NCBI RefSeq assembly: GCF_002838065.1
Contig: NZ_PIZU01000008.1
Span: 1 to 64,000 of the forward strand
Origin: Mycobacterium hubeiense
GTDB lineage: Bacteria; Actinomycetota; Actinomycetes; Mycobacteriales; Mycobacteriaceae
Length of the DNA stretch: 64,000 bases
Direction: 5' to 3'
In this document: piece by piece, positions 36,302-43,418 of the stretch
Layout: every line of letters begins with the position of its first letter
Numbering within the stretch: position 1 is the stretch's first letter
Program-made: the position numbers and the translations under genes
The notes under the pieces: model-generated
Told to the model about the DNA's origin: nothing
Seen by the model: only the letters and a program-made list of their open reading frames with translations
Databases searched by the model: none

Positions 36302-37357
36302 CTACCAGGTGCGAGTCGCTCCGGTTTCGAGTTTCGTCCCGCGGTGCCGCCAGCGCGGCTCCTTGTCGACAGTGCGACCGGTGACGTTGCGCAGGCTGCG
36401 GATTACCGACCCGTACAGCCCGGACGCCGCGCTCGATAGCTTGCCGCCCGGCGGTTCGTCCATGAAGGGCATGAACTTGTCGGGGAAACCGGGCATGGTG
36501 CAGCCGATGCAGATGCCGCCGACGTTGGGGCAGCCGCCCACGCCGTTCATCCACCCACGCTTGGGCACATTGCACTTGACGACCGGGCCCCAACAGCCCA
36601 GTTTGACAATGCATTTCGGTGACCCGTACTCGGTGGCGAAGTCGCCCTGCTCGTAGTAGCCGGCTCGATCGCACCCCTCGTGCACCGTCGCGCCGAACAG
36701 CCACTTGGGCCGCAGCGCCTCATCGAGCGGAATCATCGGGGCCTGGTCGGTGGCCATGTAAAGCAGATACGTCAGCGTCTCAGAGAGGTTGTCCGGCTGG
36801 ATCGGGCAGCCTGGGACGCAGACGATCGGGATACCGGCCTTGCTCTTCCAATCCCAGCCGAGATAGTCGGGGACACCCATCGCGCCGGTCGGGTTGCCCG
36901 CCATCGCGTGGATACCGCCGTAGGTCGCGCACGTCCCGGCCGCGACGATCGCGGTGGCCTTGGGTGCCAGGCGGTCCAGCCATTCGCTGGTGGTCATCGG
37001 CTGACCCGTCGCCGGGTTGTTGCCGAACCCGCACCAATATCCCTCGTTCTTGATCTGCTCGTTGGGGATCGACCCCTCAACCACCAACACGAACGGGTCG
37101 AGTTCGCCGCGTTCTCCCTTGAAGAACCACTCGAGGAAGTCGTCGGCGCCCCCGGTAGGTCCGCACTCGAAGTCGATCAGGGGCCAGTGGACGGCGATTT
37201 TGGGCAGGCCGGGAAGTGCGCCTAACGCGATTTCCTCGACACTGGGCTGGGTGGCGGCAGTCAACGCCACCGAATCGCCGTCACAACTCAAACCTGCATT
37301 GATCCAGAGCACATGGATCAATGTTTCTTCCGCTTTGACTGCTGCTTCAGTTGGCAT
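36302..37357 (-). CDS. hhyS: Group 1h [NiFe] uptake hydrogenase small subunit
   Basis: 351 residues, electron-transfer subunit with three iron-sulfur clusters. The proximal-cluster motif that is normally CxxC reads C25-D-G-D28, so the fourth ligand is an aspartate; this 3Cys/1Asp site is known from the oxygen-insensitive actinobacterial-type enzyme of Ralstonia. Later motifs are GTCATYGG, VPGCPIQPDN, VHEGCDRAGYYE (His-Cys distal cluster) and GGCPNVGGICIGC (medial). There is no twin-arginine signal, in contrast to classic group 1 enzymes. First gene of the hhy operon, after a 292-bp regulatory gap. Confidence 0.96.
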   Translation of the reverse strand: MPTEAAVKAEETLIHVLWINAGLSCDGDSVALTAATQPSVEEIALGALPGLPKIAVHWPLIDFECGPTGGADDFLEWFFKGERGELDPFVLVVEGSIPNEQIKNEGYWCGFGNNPATGQPMTTSEWLDRLAPKATAIVAAGTCATYGGIHAMAGNPTGAMGVPDYLGWDWKSKAGIPIVCVPGCPIQPDNLSETLTYLLYMATDQAPMIPLDEALRPKWLFGATVHEGCDRAGYYEQGDFATEYGSPKCIVKLGCWGPVVKCNVPKRGWMNGVGGCPNVGGICIGCTMPGFPDKFMPFMDEPPGGKLSSAASGLYGSVIRSLRNVTGRTVDKEPRWRHRGTKLETGATRTW

Positions 37358-37373
37358 CCTGCAGCCGCTTTCC

Positions 37374-37393
37374 GGGGCCTGGGCTGTGGCCCC
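37374..37393 (-). promoter_or_regulatory. GC hairpin in the hhyS leader
   Basis: GGGGCC (37374-37379) and GGCCCC (37388-37393) form a 6-bp stem with an 8-base loop about 17 bp upstream of the hhyS start codon. In the leader RNA it would sit just before the ribosome-binding region, which itself is weak (GCAGG). It may limit translation. No other evidence. Confidence 0.35.
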
Positions 37394-37442
37394 TAAGCCG
37401 CTGGAGTCGACCTTCGGCCCACTTGCGCGGCTATAGATTTTG

Positions 37443-37472
37443 GGTTTACTCCCGGCACTGATGTCTTGTCAA
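37443..37472 (-). promoter_or_regulatory. Possible sigma-A-like promoter for hhyS
   Basis: On the minus strand TTGACA (37467-37472) is followed after 17-18 bp by GTAAAC/TAAACC. The -35 box is perfect, the -10 box poor. It would give a leader of about 75-80 bases to hhyS. Confidence 0.3.
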
Positions 37473-37624
37473 CGGATCGTTGCGACATACCACGATTGTT
37501 TCCCCCATTTGTGGGTAGTACCTGGTGATCGGCATCGCCGATAGGGCGAATCTGCACCTCGGGGTTATGTATCCAGGCCTACCCCAAACCGATTTCACGA
37601 TCAATAGCACCGCAATGCATTAGC

Positions 37625-37643
37625 TTAGGTTAGGTTGACCTTA
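37625..37643. promoter_or_regulatory. IdeR/DtxR-type iron box upstream of the hhy operon
   Basis: TTAGGTTAGGTTGACCTTA matches the mycobacterial IdeR consensus TTAGGTTAGGCTAACCTAA at 16 of 19 positions, with the left half-site perfect. It lies in the gap between the last gene of the huc operon (7 bp after its stop) and hhyS. On the minus strand a TAAGCT (-10-like TAnnnT) directly adjoins it, so binding could control an upstream hhy promoter. IdeR with Fe2+ either represses or activates iron genes in mycobacteria. Confidence 0.62.
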
Positions 37644-37649
37644 TTGGCG

Positions 37650-38489
37650 TCAGTCGGTGGGTATCGGGGCGGTGAGGCCGGGGTCGATCTTGGTTCTGGC
37701 ACGAACGGACGCGAACGCCGCGTCCACGATCATTCCTGCGTCGGAGTCGTGGCCTCTCGGGATCTGGATCGCGGCGCTGTCCGGATCCTCGCGGTGGGCC
37801 ATCAGCCAGTCATACAGCAGCCAGTCCAGCGCGCAGGCGACGGTGAACGGGTCGGCATCGTCAGAAGTTGCGCTCGCGACGCAGGATTCGATCGCCTCGC
37901 GGTGTTCGCGCCGGGCGGCGTCTTTGTTCACCCCGGAGCTGTCGAACAACATCGTCGACAACGTCAGCGGATACCGTTCTCCCGACTCCGATTTGAGCAC
38001 CCACCGGCCACCCTTCCACGGCCTCTCGGGATCGACCTGCACCATCTGGCCGAATCCGCTGATGACCCCGGGGGACGGCTCGGCGAGTTCACCGTCGAGC
38101 GGCGCCGGACCTAGCAGGCCGACGGGGAAACGAGCGCGGATCGAGAACAGCGTGGCGGTGCCGATGATCTTGCCTGCCCGCACATCTGGGACGAGCCCGG
38201 TGACCTCGGCGGCCAACGCATAGTCGCGCACCAGGAGATCCAGACAGCGATGCAAGGCAATCAAGTCGTCGCGTTCATCCGGATAAGGATGCTTACCGCC
38301 GCCGAGCAGGTCCCCGAACCGCGCTGCGGCGATGATCAGCGCGTCGTCGAGCGCCTCCAGGTGGGTTGCGACCAGCCGGTCCGGCTCCTCATCACCGATG
38401 ACCAGATCCGGCAATGTGGTCGGCACACCGTCCGGTGTGACCCAGTAGAAGCCGATCTGACCGTCGGCCTGGACGATTCGCGGTCTCAC
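37650..38489 (-). CDS. Unrecognised protein ending the huc operon
   Basis: 279 residues, not recognised. Contains YWVTPDGVPTTLPDLVIGDEEPDRLVATHLEALDDALIIAAARFGDLLGG at the start, LDLLVRDYALAAEVTGLVPDVRAGKIIG centrally, and ALDWLLYDWLMAHREDPDSAAIQIPRG near the end; mixed alpha/beta, soluble. It starts by a 4-bp overlap with DUF6390 and is the last gene before the inter-operon gap. No copy is present in the Hhy module, which suggests a Huc-specific role or a passenger gene. Confidence 0.7.
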   Translation of the reverse strand: MRPRIVQADGQIGFYWVTPDGVPTTLPDLVIGDEEPDRLVATHLEALDDALIIAAARFGDLLGGGKHPYPDERDDLIALHRCLDLLVRDYALAAEVTGLVPDVRAGKIIGTATLFSIRARFPVGLLGPAPLDGELAEPSPGVISGFGQMVQVDPERPWKGGRWVLKSESGERYPLTLSTMLFDSSGVNKDAARREHREAIESCVASATSDDADPFTVACALDWLLYDWLMAHREDPDSAAIQIPRGHDSDAGMIVDAAFASVRARTKIDPGLTAPIPTD

Positions 38490-39235
38490 GGCGTGTGCGC
38501 ACCCAATCGGCGGTTGGTCACCCGAAGTTGCCGGTCCGTACTGTCTTTGAGTGCCGCGATCTGTTCAGGTGTCAGCCTGTCGCACAACCGCCCCCAGTGC
38601 ACTGCCACGAGGTCACCCGGGGAGACATCGGACATGCTGCCATCGGCAGGGACTTCCACCTGACAGGTCATGGGCGGCGACATCGACAGCATCATGTCGT
38701 CCCAACGGAGCCGCTGACACCGCACCATGGCCGTCATACTGTCGATGGAAAGCACTGTGCCCCAGGTGATTCGGCAGTTGTCCAGCACCGACAACGGGTG
38801 GTCGTCCATGCCCTTGCCGAGCAGTCGCGTCCACGGGTACACCCCGAAGACGTGGAAGCAATGATTCGGGGCGGCTTCGTCGGCGAGGTCGGGGGTGAGG
38901 TGACTCCAGTAATGGCCGGCCTGCGGACCGATGACCGCCAGCAGCTCGGCGGTGAACGCGCGGGAATCCAGCCTGGCTCCGATGCCGCCGCCGAGCCAGT
39001 ACGACTCGACCAGACGATGATCGAGCGGGTCTGGGATTCCCGTCATTCGGGACAACACCTTCAGGTATGGCCATGCTCCGGTGAATTGTCTTGCGGCCCG
39101 CTCGATCTGGTCGCGCGAGCCATCCAGTAAGGCCGACGAGTCTTCAGGCCCGCAGTAGCCGAGCCGGTTGGGGGCATATGCATACCTCGCGAACATCTCC
39201 GCGCCACGGGTGTGGGTGATGTCCGCGGTGGTCAT
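38486..39235 (-). CDS. DUF6390 hydrogenase-associated protein (Huc module)
   Basis: 249 residues, paralogue of the DUF6390 protein of the Hhy module: FARYAYAPNRLGYCGPEDS, ARQFTGAWPYLKVLSRMTGIPDPLD, LVESYWLGGGIG, NHCFHVFGVYPWTRLL, LDNCRITWGTVLSID. In this module it sits after hypD rather than after hypF, so its place is not fixed and it is probably needed as a free protein. ATG at MTTADITHTRG overlaps the hypD stop by 4 bp. Function unknown. Confidence 0.82.
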   Translation of the reverse strand: MTTADITHTRGAEMFARYAYAPNRLGYCGPEDSSALLDGSRDQIERAARQFTGAWPYLKVLSRMTGIPDPLDHRLVESYWLGGGIGARLDSRAFTAELLAVIGPQAGHYWSHLTPDLADEAAPNHCFHVFGVYPWTRLLGKGMDDHPLSVLDNCRITWGTVLSIDSMTAMVRCQRLRWDDMMLSMSPPMTCQVEVPADGSMSDVSPGDLVAVHWGRLCDRLTPEQIAALKDSTDRQLRVTNRRLGAHTP

Positions 39236-40377
39236 GCCGGCGCGCCCTGCCCGATCAATGTGGCGGCGTCTCGGTGCAGCCTGCCGAAATTGTAGTAGGC
39301 CGCGCATGCACCCTCCGGGGAGACCATGCAGGTGCCGATCGGCGTTTCCGGCGTGCACGCCGTCCCGAACACCTTGCACTCCCACGGTTTGAGCACGCCC
39401 TTGAGCACTTCACCGCACTGGCAGGCCTTCGGGTCGGCCACCCGCACGCCGGGCATCGCGAATCGCTCCTCGGCGTCGAACTCGGCCAGCTCGTCGCGAA
39501 GTCTCAGCGCGCTCTGCGAGATGAATCCCAGCCCACGCCACTCGAAGTGGGGCCGCAACGCAAATACCTCGCCCATCAGCGCGAGCGCCGCCGGGTTGCC
39601 CTCCGGGTGGACAATGCGCGAGTACTGGTTTTCGACCTCGCAACGGCCATCGCGGATCTGGCGCAGCAGCATCGCGATCGACGCCAGGATGTCCAGCGGC
39701 TCAAATCCCGCCACCACCAACGGTTTACCGTAGACGGCCGGCACGAATCGGTACGGCCGGTTGCCGACGACGGTCGAGACGTGGCCTGGCCCCAGGAAAC
39801 CCGACAGCCGCAGGTCCGGGGATTCCAGGATCGCCTTGATCGGCGGCACGATTGTCACGTGGTTGCAGAACACGGTGAAGTTCTTGATTGCGAGCTCCCG
39901 CGCCCGCACCAGGGTGACCGCCGTTGACGGTGCGGTGGTTTCGAAGCCGATGGCGAAGAACACCACCTGCTTGTCGGGGTTGTCGACGGCGATCTTCAGC
40001 GCGTCCAGCGGTGAGTAAACGAACCGCACATCGGCGCCGGTGGCCTTCGCGTCCAGCAGGCTGCCATTCGAGCCAGGCACCCGCATCATGTCGCCGAAGC
40101 AGGTGAAGATCACCCCGGGCTGACGTGCCAGCCAGATCGCGTCATCGACGCGACCCATCGGGATGACGCAGACCGGACATCCCGGCCCGTGCACCAGCTC
40201 GACGTTCTCCGGCAACAGATGTTCGATGCCGTGCCGATAGATCGTGTGCGTGTGCCCGCCGCATACCTCCATGAACTTGAAGTGCTCGTTCGGGCCGGCC
40301 TCGCGGGCCAGGGAGTCGATGGCGACCAACAGCTTTCGCGCCGCCGCCGGGTCACGGAATTCGTCAACAAATCGCAT
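39232..40377 (-). CDS. hypD: Hydrogenase maturation protein HypD (Huc module)
   Basis: 381 residues, very similar along its whole length to the Hhy-module HypD. It keeps CGGHTHTIYRHGIEHLLP, GPGCPVCVIPMGRVDD and the C-terminal cysteine set CQCGEVLKGVLKPWECKVFG. The few differences cluster at the N-terminal helix (KLLVAIDSLAREAGPNEHF, a short insertion) and C terminus. Builds the Fe(CO)(CN)2 group with HypC. 13 bp downstream of hypC. Confidence 0.97.
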   Translation of the reverse strand: MRFVDEFRDPAAARKLLVAIDSLAREAGPNEHFKFMEVCGGHTHTIYRHGIEHLLPENVELVHGPGCPVCVIPMGRVDDAIWLARQPGVIFTCFGDMMRVPGSNGSLLDAKATGADVRFVYSPLDALKIAVDNPDKQVVFFAIGFETTAPSTAVTLVRARELAIKNFTVFCNHVTIVPPIKAILESPDLRLSGFLGPGHVSTVVGNRPYRFVPAVYGKPLVVAGFEPLDILASIAMLLRQIRDGRCEVENQYSRIVHPEGNPAALALMGEVFALRPHFEWRGLGFISQSALRLRDELAEFDAEERFAMPGVRVADPKACQCGEVLKGVLKPWECKVFGTACTPETPIGTCMVSPEGACAAYYNFGRLHRDAATLIGQGAPA

Positions 40378-40390
40378 TATTGCCTCCAGC

Positions 40391-40663
40391 TCAGATGATT
40401 GCGGACGAGTCGAACGCCTGGATTTCGTCGGAATAGGCCTCGCCGAGCTTCTTGACCGCGGCCAGCGTCAGCAATGCCTCGGTCTCGTCGATCTTGGCCA
40501 TCGCGAAGCCGACGTGCACCAGTACCCACTCGTCGGGCTCGGGCATGTCCTTCTCCAGCAGTCGCACGCTGATGACCCGTCGCACGCCGCTGACGTCGAC
40601 CTTGGCCAAACAGTTGGCGGCGTCGGTGATCTCGATGATCCGTCCGGGGATTCCCAGGCACAT
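40391..40663 (-). CDS. hypC: Hydrogenase chaperone HypC/HybG (Huc module, first type)
   Basis: 90 residues, MCLGIPGRIIEITDAANCLAK start with Cys2. It matches the Hhy-module HypC in the same slot between hypE and hypD, with the long C-terminal helix LTLAAVKKLGEAYSDEIQAF. The frame extends upstream through hypE but only as out-of-frame sequence, so the MCLGIPG start is certain. Confidence 0.95.
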   Translation of the reverse strand: MCLGIPGRIIEITDAANCLAKVDVSGVRRVISVRLLEKDMPEPDEWVLVHVGFAMAKIDETEALLTLAAVKKLGEAYSDEIQAFDSSAII

Positions 40664-40676
40664 GGTGGGTCCTCTC

Positions 40677-41789
40677 TCAGCAGATTCGGGGCAGTGGGTC
40701 GCCGACGAGCATGTCCACGATTCGGGTGCCGCCGAAACCGGTCCGCACCACGACGGTGGCGACGGGTTCGTCGGCGATGTGCCCGATCTCGGTGGCGTCC
40801 TGCCCGTCGGGGTGCGAACGAAGTGCGGCGAGCGCGTTCTCCGCTTCGTCGGGGTCGACGACGGCGAGGAACTTGCCTTCGTTGGCCACATAGAGCGGGT
40901 CGATGCCGAGCATCTCGCACGCGCCGCCGACCTCGGGCTTGATCGGCAGCCGGTCCTCCTCGAGCACCACCGCCAAGCCGGTGGCCTGCGCCAGCTCGTT
41001 GCAGACGGTGCCAACCCCACCGCGAGTGGGGTCCCGCAGCCAGCGGGTTGAGGGCGCGGCTTCGAGCAGGCGCTCGACCAACTCGCTCACCGCGGCGGTG
41101 TCGGAGTGGATGTCGGCCTCGATCGCAAGGTCGCCGCGGGCCAGCATGACCGCCATACCGTGGTCGCCGATCGTCCCGGAGACCAGGACCCTGTCGCCGG
41201 GACGCACGCTGTGCGGGGACAGTTCCCGGCCGGCGGGAACGATGCCAACCCCGGCGGTGGTGATGAACATCCCGTCGGCAGCCCCCCTGGGCACGACCTT
41301 GGTGTCGCCGGTGACAATCTGCACGCCGGCGGCGAGTGCGGCCGCGGCCATGTCGGCGACGATCTCGCGGAGTTCGGCTATCGGAAAGCCTTCTTCGAGA
41401 ACAAAAGCCGCGGTGATCCACGACGGCACCGCGCCGGCCATCGCGAGGTCGTTCAGGGTGCCGTGGATGGCGAGGTGGCCGATCGATCCACCGGGAAAGC
41501 GCAGCGGCTGCACCACGAATGAGTCGGTCGACATCGCCATCCGCTGCCCCCCGGGCATCGCGACGACCGCTCCGTCGCCGAGCGCCTCCAGGTACGGATT
41601 GCGGAACGCCTCAACGAACACCGCGTCGACCAGTGCTGCCGATGCCTTCCCGCCCGCGCCGTGGGCAAGTGTCACCACTGTGTCGCGCAGCCGAGGCCGC
41701 CGTTTGCGGAACGTCTCGATGCGTTCGATGACTTGGCTCTCGCGAAATGACGGGCCAGAAGCCAGGTATTCCGCAACGTGGTCGCTCAT
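40677..41789 (-). CDS. hypE: Hydrogenase maturation protein HypE (Huc module)
   Basis: 370 residues. GAGGKASAALVDAVFVEAF, VQIVTGDTKVVPRGAADGM, TRGGVGTVCNELA and terminal PRIC with the thiocyanate-carrying Cys are all present. It has an eight-residue longer N terminus than the Hhy copy (SDHVAEYLASGPSFRESQ). ATG overlaps the SIS gene stop by 4 bp, as in the Hhy module. Supplies cyanide ligands for the HucL iron. Confidence 0.96.
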   Translation of the reverse strand: MSDHVAEYLASGPSFRESQVIERIETFRKRRPRLRDTVVTLAHGAGGKASAALVDAVFVEAFRNPYLEALGDGAVVAMPGGQRMAMSTDSFVVQPLRFPGGSIGHLAIHGTLNDLAMAGAVPSWITAAFVLEEGFPIAELREIVADMAAAALAAGVQIVTGDTKVVPRGAADGMFITTAGVGIVPAGRELSPHSVRPGDRVLVSGTIGDHGMAVMLARGDLAIEADIHSDTAAVSELVERLLEAAPSTRWLRDPTRGGVGTVCNELAQATGLAVVLEEDRLPIKPEVGGACEMLGIDPLYVANEGKFLAVVDPDEAENALAALRSHPDGQDATEIGHIADEPVATVVVRTGFGGTRIVDMLVGDPLPRIC

Positions 41790-42451
41790 CGGTTCTCCTC
41801 CCGTGCTTGCACCGCGGCCCACAGTTGATAGCCCACCAGCGCCTGCGATTCCTGGATGCGGTGCACACTTTGCGAGCAAACGACGAAGCAGACGTCGACG
41901 TCGGGGTTGTCGACGAAGTCGCCGCCGTCGTATCCGGTGAAGCCGATGGTGTACATGCCGCGACTGCGGGCCTCCCGCAGGGCGAGAAGCAGGTCGGCCG
42001 AAGTTCCGCTTGTGGACATTGCTATCGCGATGTCTGCGTCGCGACCCCGGGCGATCAGCTGCCGCGCGAACACCAGGTCGAATCCGACGTCATTGCCCAG
42101 CGCCGTGAGCACCGCCTGGTCGGCGGTCAGCGACCATGCGGGCAGCGGTTGCGCGGTTGGCGGCGACGCGAACAGTGCCGCCAGTGTCGCGGCGTCCGTT
42201 GAGCTTCCGCCGTTGCCGAAGGTAAACAGCCTGCCGCCGGCGGCGAACCGGCGCGCCATCTCGGCGGCCGCGCTCGCGATGAGGGGCCTGCACGCTTCCA
42301 AGGTTGACCGGCGCAGCGCCGCGCTCTCCGCCGCTTTGGCTAAGGCGGACTCCGTCAGATCGGCGAGGAGCGTGCTGGCATCGGACTCGTTTCCGTCGAT
42401 AAACGGATACAGAAAATTGGTGGCCTCGTCGAGACGCTGCTGGCTTGTCAT
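41786..42451 (-). CDS. SIS-domain protein, phosphoheptose-isomerase-like (Huc module)
   Basis: 221 residues, paralogue of the SIS protein in the Hhy module. FTFGNGGSSTDAATLAALF, ALGNDVGFDLVFARQLIARGRDADIAIAMSTSGTSADLLLAL, and the C-terminal VCSQSVHRIQESQALVGYQLW are closely alike in both. The Asn-Gly-Gly-Ser-Ser and Ser-Thr-Ser phosphate-binding loops suggest a real sugar-phosphate ligand. The only other sugar-related function nearby is the Calvin cycle, 15 kb away. Its conservation in the same slot (HupF-SIS-HypE) points to maturation. Confidence 0.85.
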   Translation of the reverse strand: MTSQQRLDEATNFLYPFIDGNESDASTLLADLTESALAKAAESAALRRSTLEACRPLIASAAAEMARRFAAGGRLFTFGNGGSSTDAATLAALFASPPTAQPLPAWSLTADQAVLTALGNDVGFDLVFARQLIARGRDADIAIAMSTSGTSADLLLALREARSRGMYTIGFTGYDGGDFVDNPDVDVCFVVCSQSVHRIQESQALVGYQLWAAVQAREENR

Positions 42452-42453
42452 CG

Positions 42454-43170
42454 TCAGTCCTCACTCAACTTGCTGATCGCCATGCCGGCATGGATCAACA
42501 CGAGGTCACCGCGAGACAGCGGCCCCGCCAGGGTGGTCACCACGGTCTCGGTGCCCGATGCGGTGCGCACCGAGGCCGTTCCGTCGGCGGCGGTCATCAG
42601 GACCTCGCCGAGCCTGCCCTCGTCGCTGCAGGTGATGCACACGTCGTCCGTGCACTCCTGTGATGGTGCCGTCAGCAGCCCAGGATGTTCGAAGCACACG
42701 TGGGTCAGTTCCCACAACAGGTGGTAGAGCAGGACGAACTCACCGGTCGTGGGCAGTGTCGGATCGGGATCGTCGAGCCAGAGCACGTGGTCGGCGGCCC
42801 CGTGTTCGGGCCGGTCGCCGTTGCCGATCCAGATCGTCGTGATGCCCCATGCGGCGGCGCGGCGCATGACGGCGCGCACGTCGGGGTCGGCGGCGTCGGC
42901 GACGGCAATGAGGACATCGCCGGCGCGGGCGGACACCCGCACCTGCCCGAGCAGGTCCGGTCCGGCCAGCGCCACCGCGGGCAGGGCACGTTTCCCGACG
43001 ATGACCGGGTGCACGAACTCGACCGCGATGTGCTGGGCGTGCGGGGAGAACGCAGGTGCGACGCACCACATCGTGGCACCGGCCGAGAACCGTTGCGCCA
43101 GAGCAAAAGACGCCGCCGCCAGATCGGCCGCCAGATCCGGCGTCATGACGGGATGGGTTGGCGCGGTCAC
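42454..43170 (-). CDS. HupF-type protein: SIS-like domain fused to HypC-like domain (Huc module)
   Basis: 238 residues with the same two-part make-up as the Hhy copy: SIS-like N-terminal part (GATMWCVAPAFSPHAQHIAVEF, AGDVLIAVADAADPDVRAVMRRAAAWGITTIWIGNG), the shared LLYHLLWELTHVCFEHPGLL helix, then CITCSDEGRLGEVLMTAADG and DLVLIHAGMAISKLSED. The HypC-like part keeps two cysteines (CITC) preceded by DDVC-type context. Starts inside the end of hypC upstream. Confidence 0.82.
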   Translation of the reverse strand: MTAPTHPVMTPDLAADLAAASFALAQRFSAGATMWCVAPAFSPHAQHIAVEFVHPVIVGKRALPAVALAGPDLLGQVRVSARAGDVLIAVADAADPDVRAVMRRAAAWGITTIWIGNGDRPEHGAADHVLWLDDPDPTLPTTGEFVLLYHLLWELTHVCFEHPGLLTAPSQECTDDVCITCSDEGRLGEVLMTAADGTASVRTASGTETVVTTLAGPLSRGDLVLIHAGMAISKLSED

Positions 43171-43418
43171 GATGCCGCTTCCTCAGCACCGAAGACGCCG
43201 TACTCGCGCATCGTCGCGAGAGTCACCCGGGCGGACTCTTCGTCGATGCGGGTGAGCGCGAAACCGGCGTGCACGATGGTGTAGTCACCGACCGCCAGAT
43301 CGGGAAGATATGCCAGGCACGCGGTCTTGACCTCGTCGCCAAACGCGACCTTGGCGAACCGGCCACCGTCGGGGGCATCCCAGATCTCGGAGATCCGGCC
43401 GGGAATCCCTAGGCACAT
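43167..43418 (-). CDS. hypC: Hydrogenase chaperone HypC (Huc module, second type)
   Basis: 83 residues from MCLGIPGRISEIWDAPDGG. It has the unusual inner sequence FAKVAFGDEVKTACLAYLPDLAVGDYTIVHAGFALTRIDEES, with a second cysteine, and differs clearly from the other three HypC copies. It overlaps the hypF stop by 10 bp and the HupF-type start by 4 bp. Likely chaperone for HucL. Confidence 0.93.
   Translation of the reverse strand: MCLGIPGRISEIWDAPDGGRFAKVAFGDEVKTACLAYLPDLAVGDYTIVHAGFALTRIDEESARVTLATMREYGVFGAEEAAS

Noticed and set aside
23084-41789. Recent large tandem duplication (hypC-D-E units as a repeat)
   Set aside because: The hypD and hypE copies are alike in protein but differ in many bases throughout, and the gene orders around hypD/DUF6390 differ, so this is old divergence rather than a fresh repeat.
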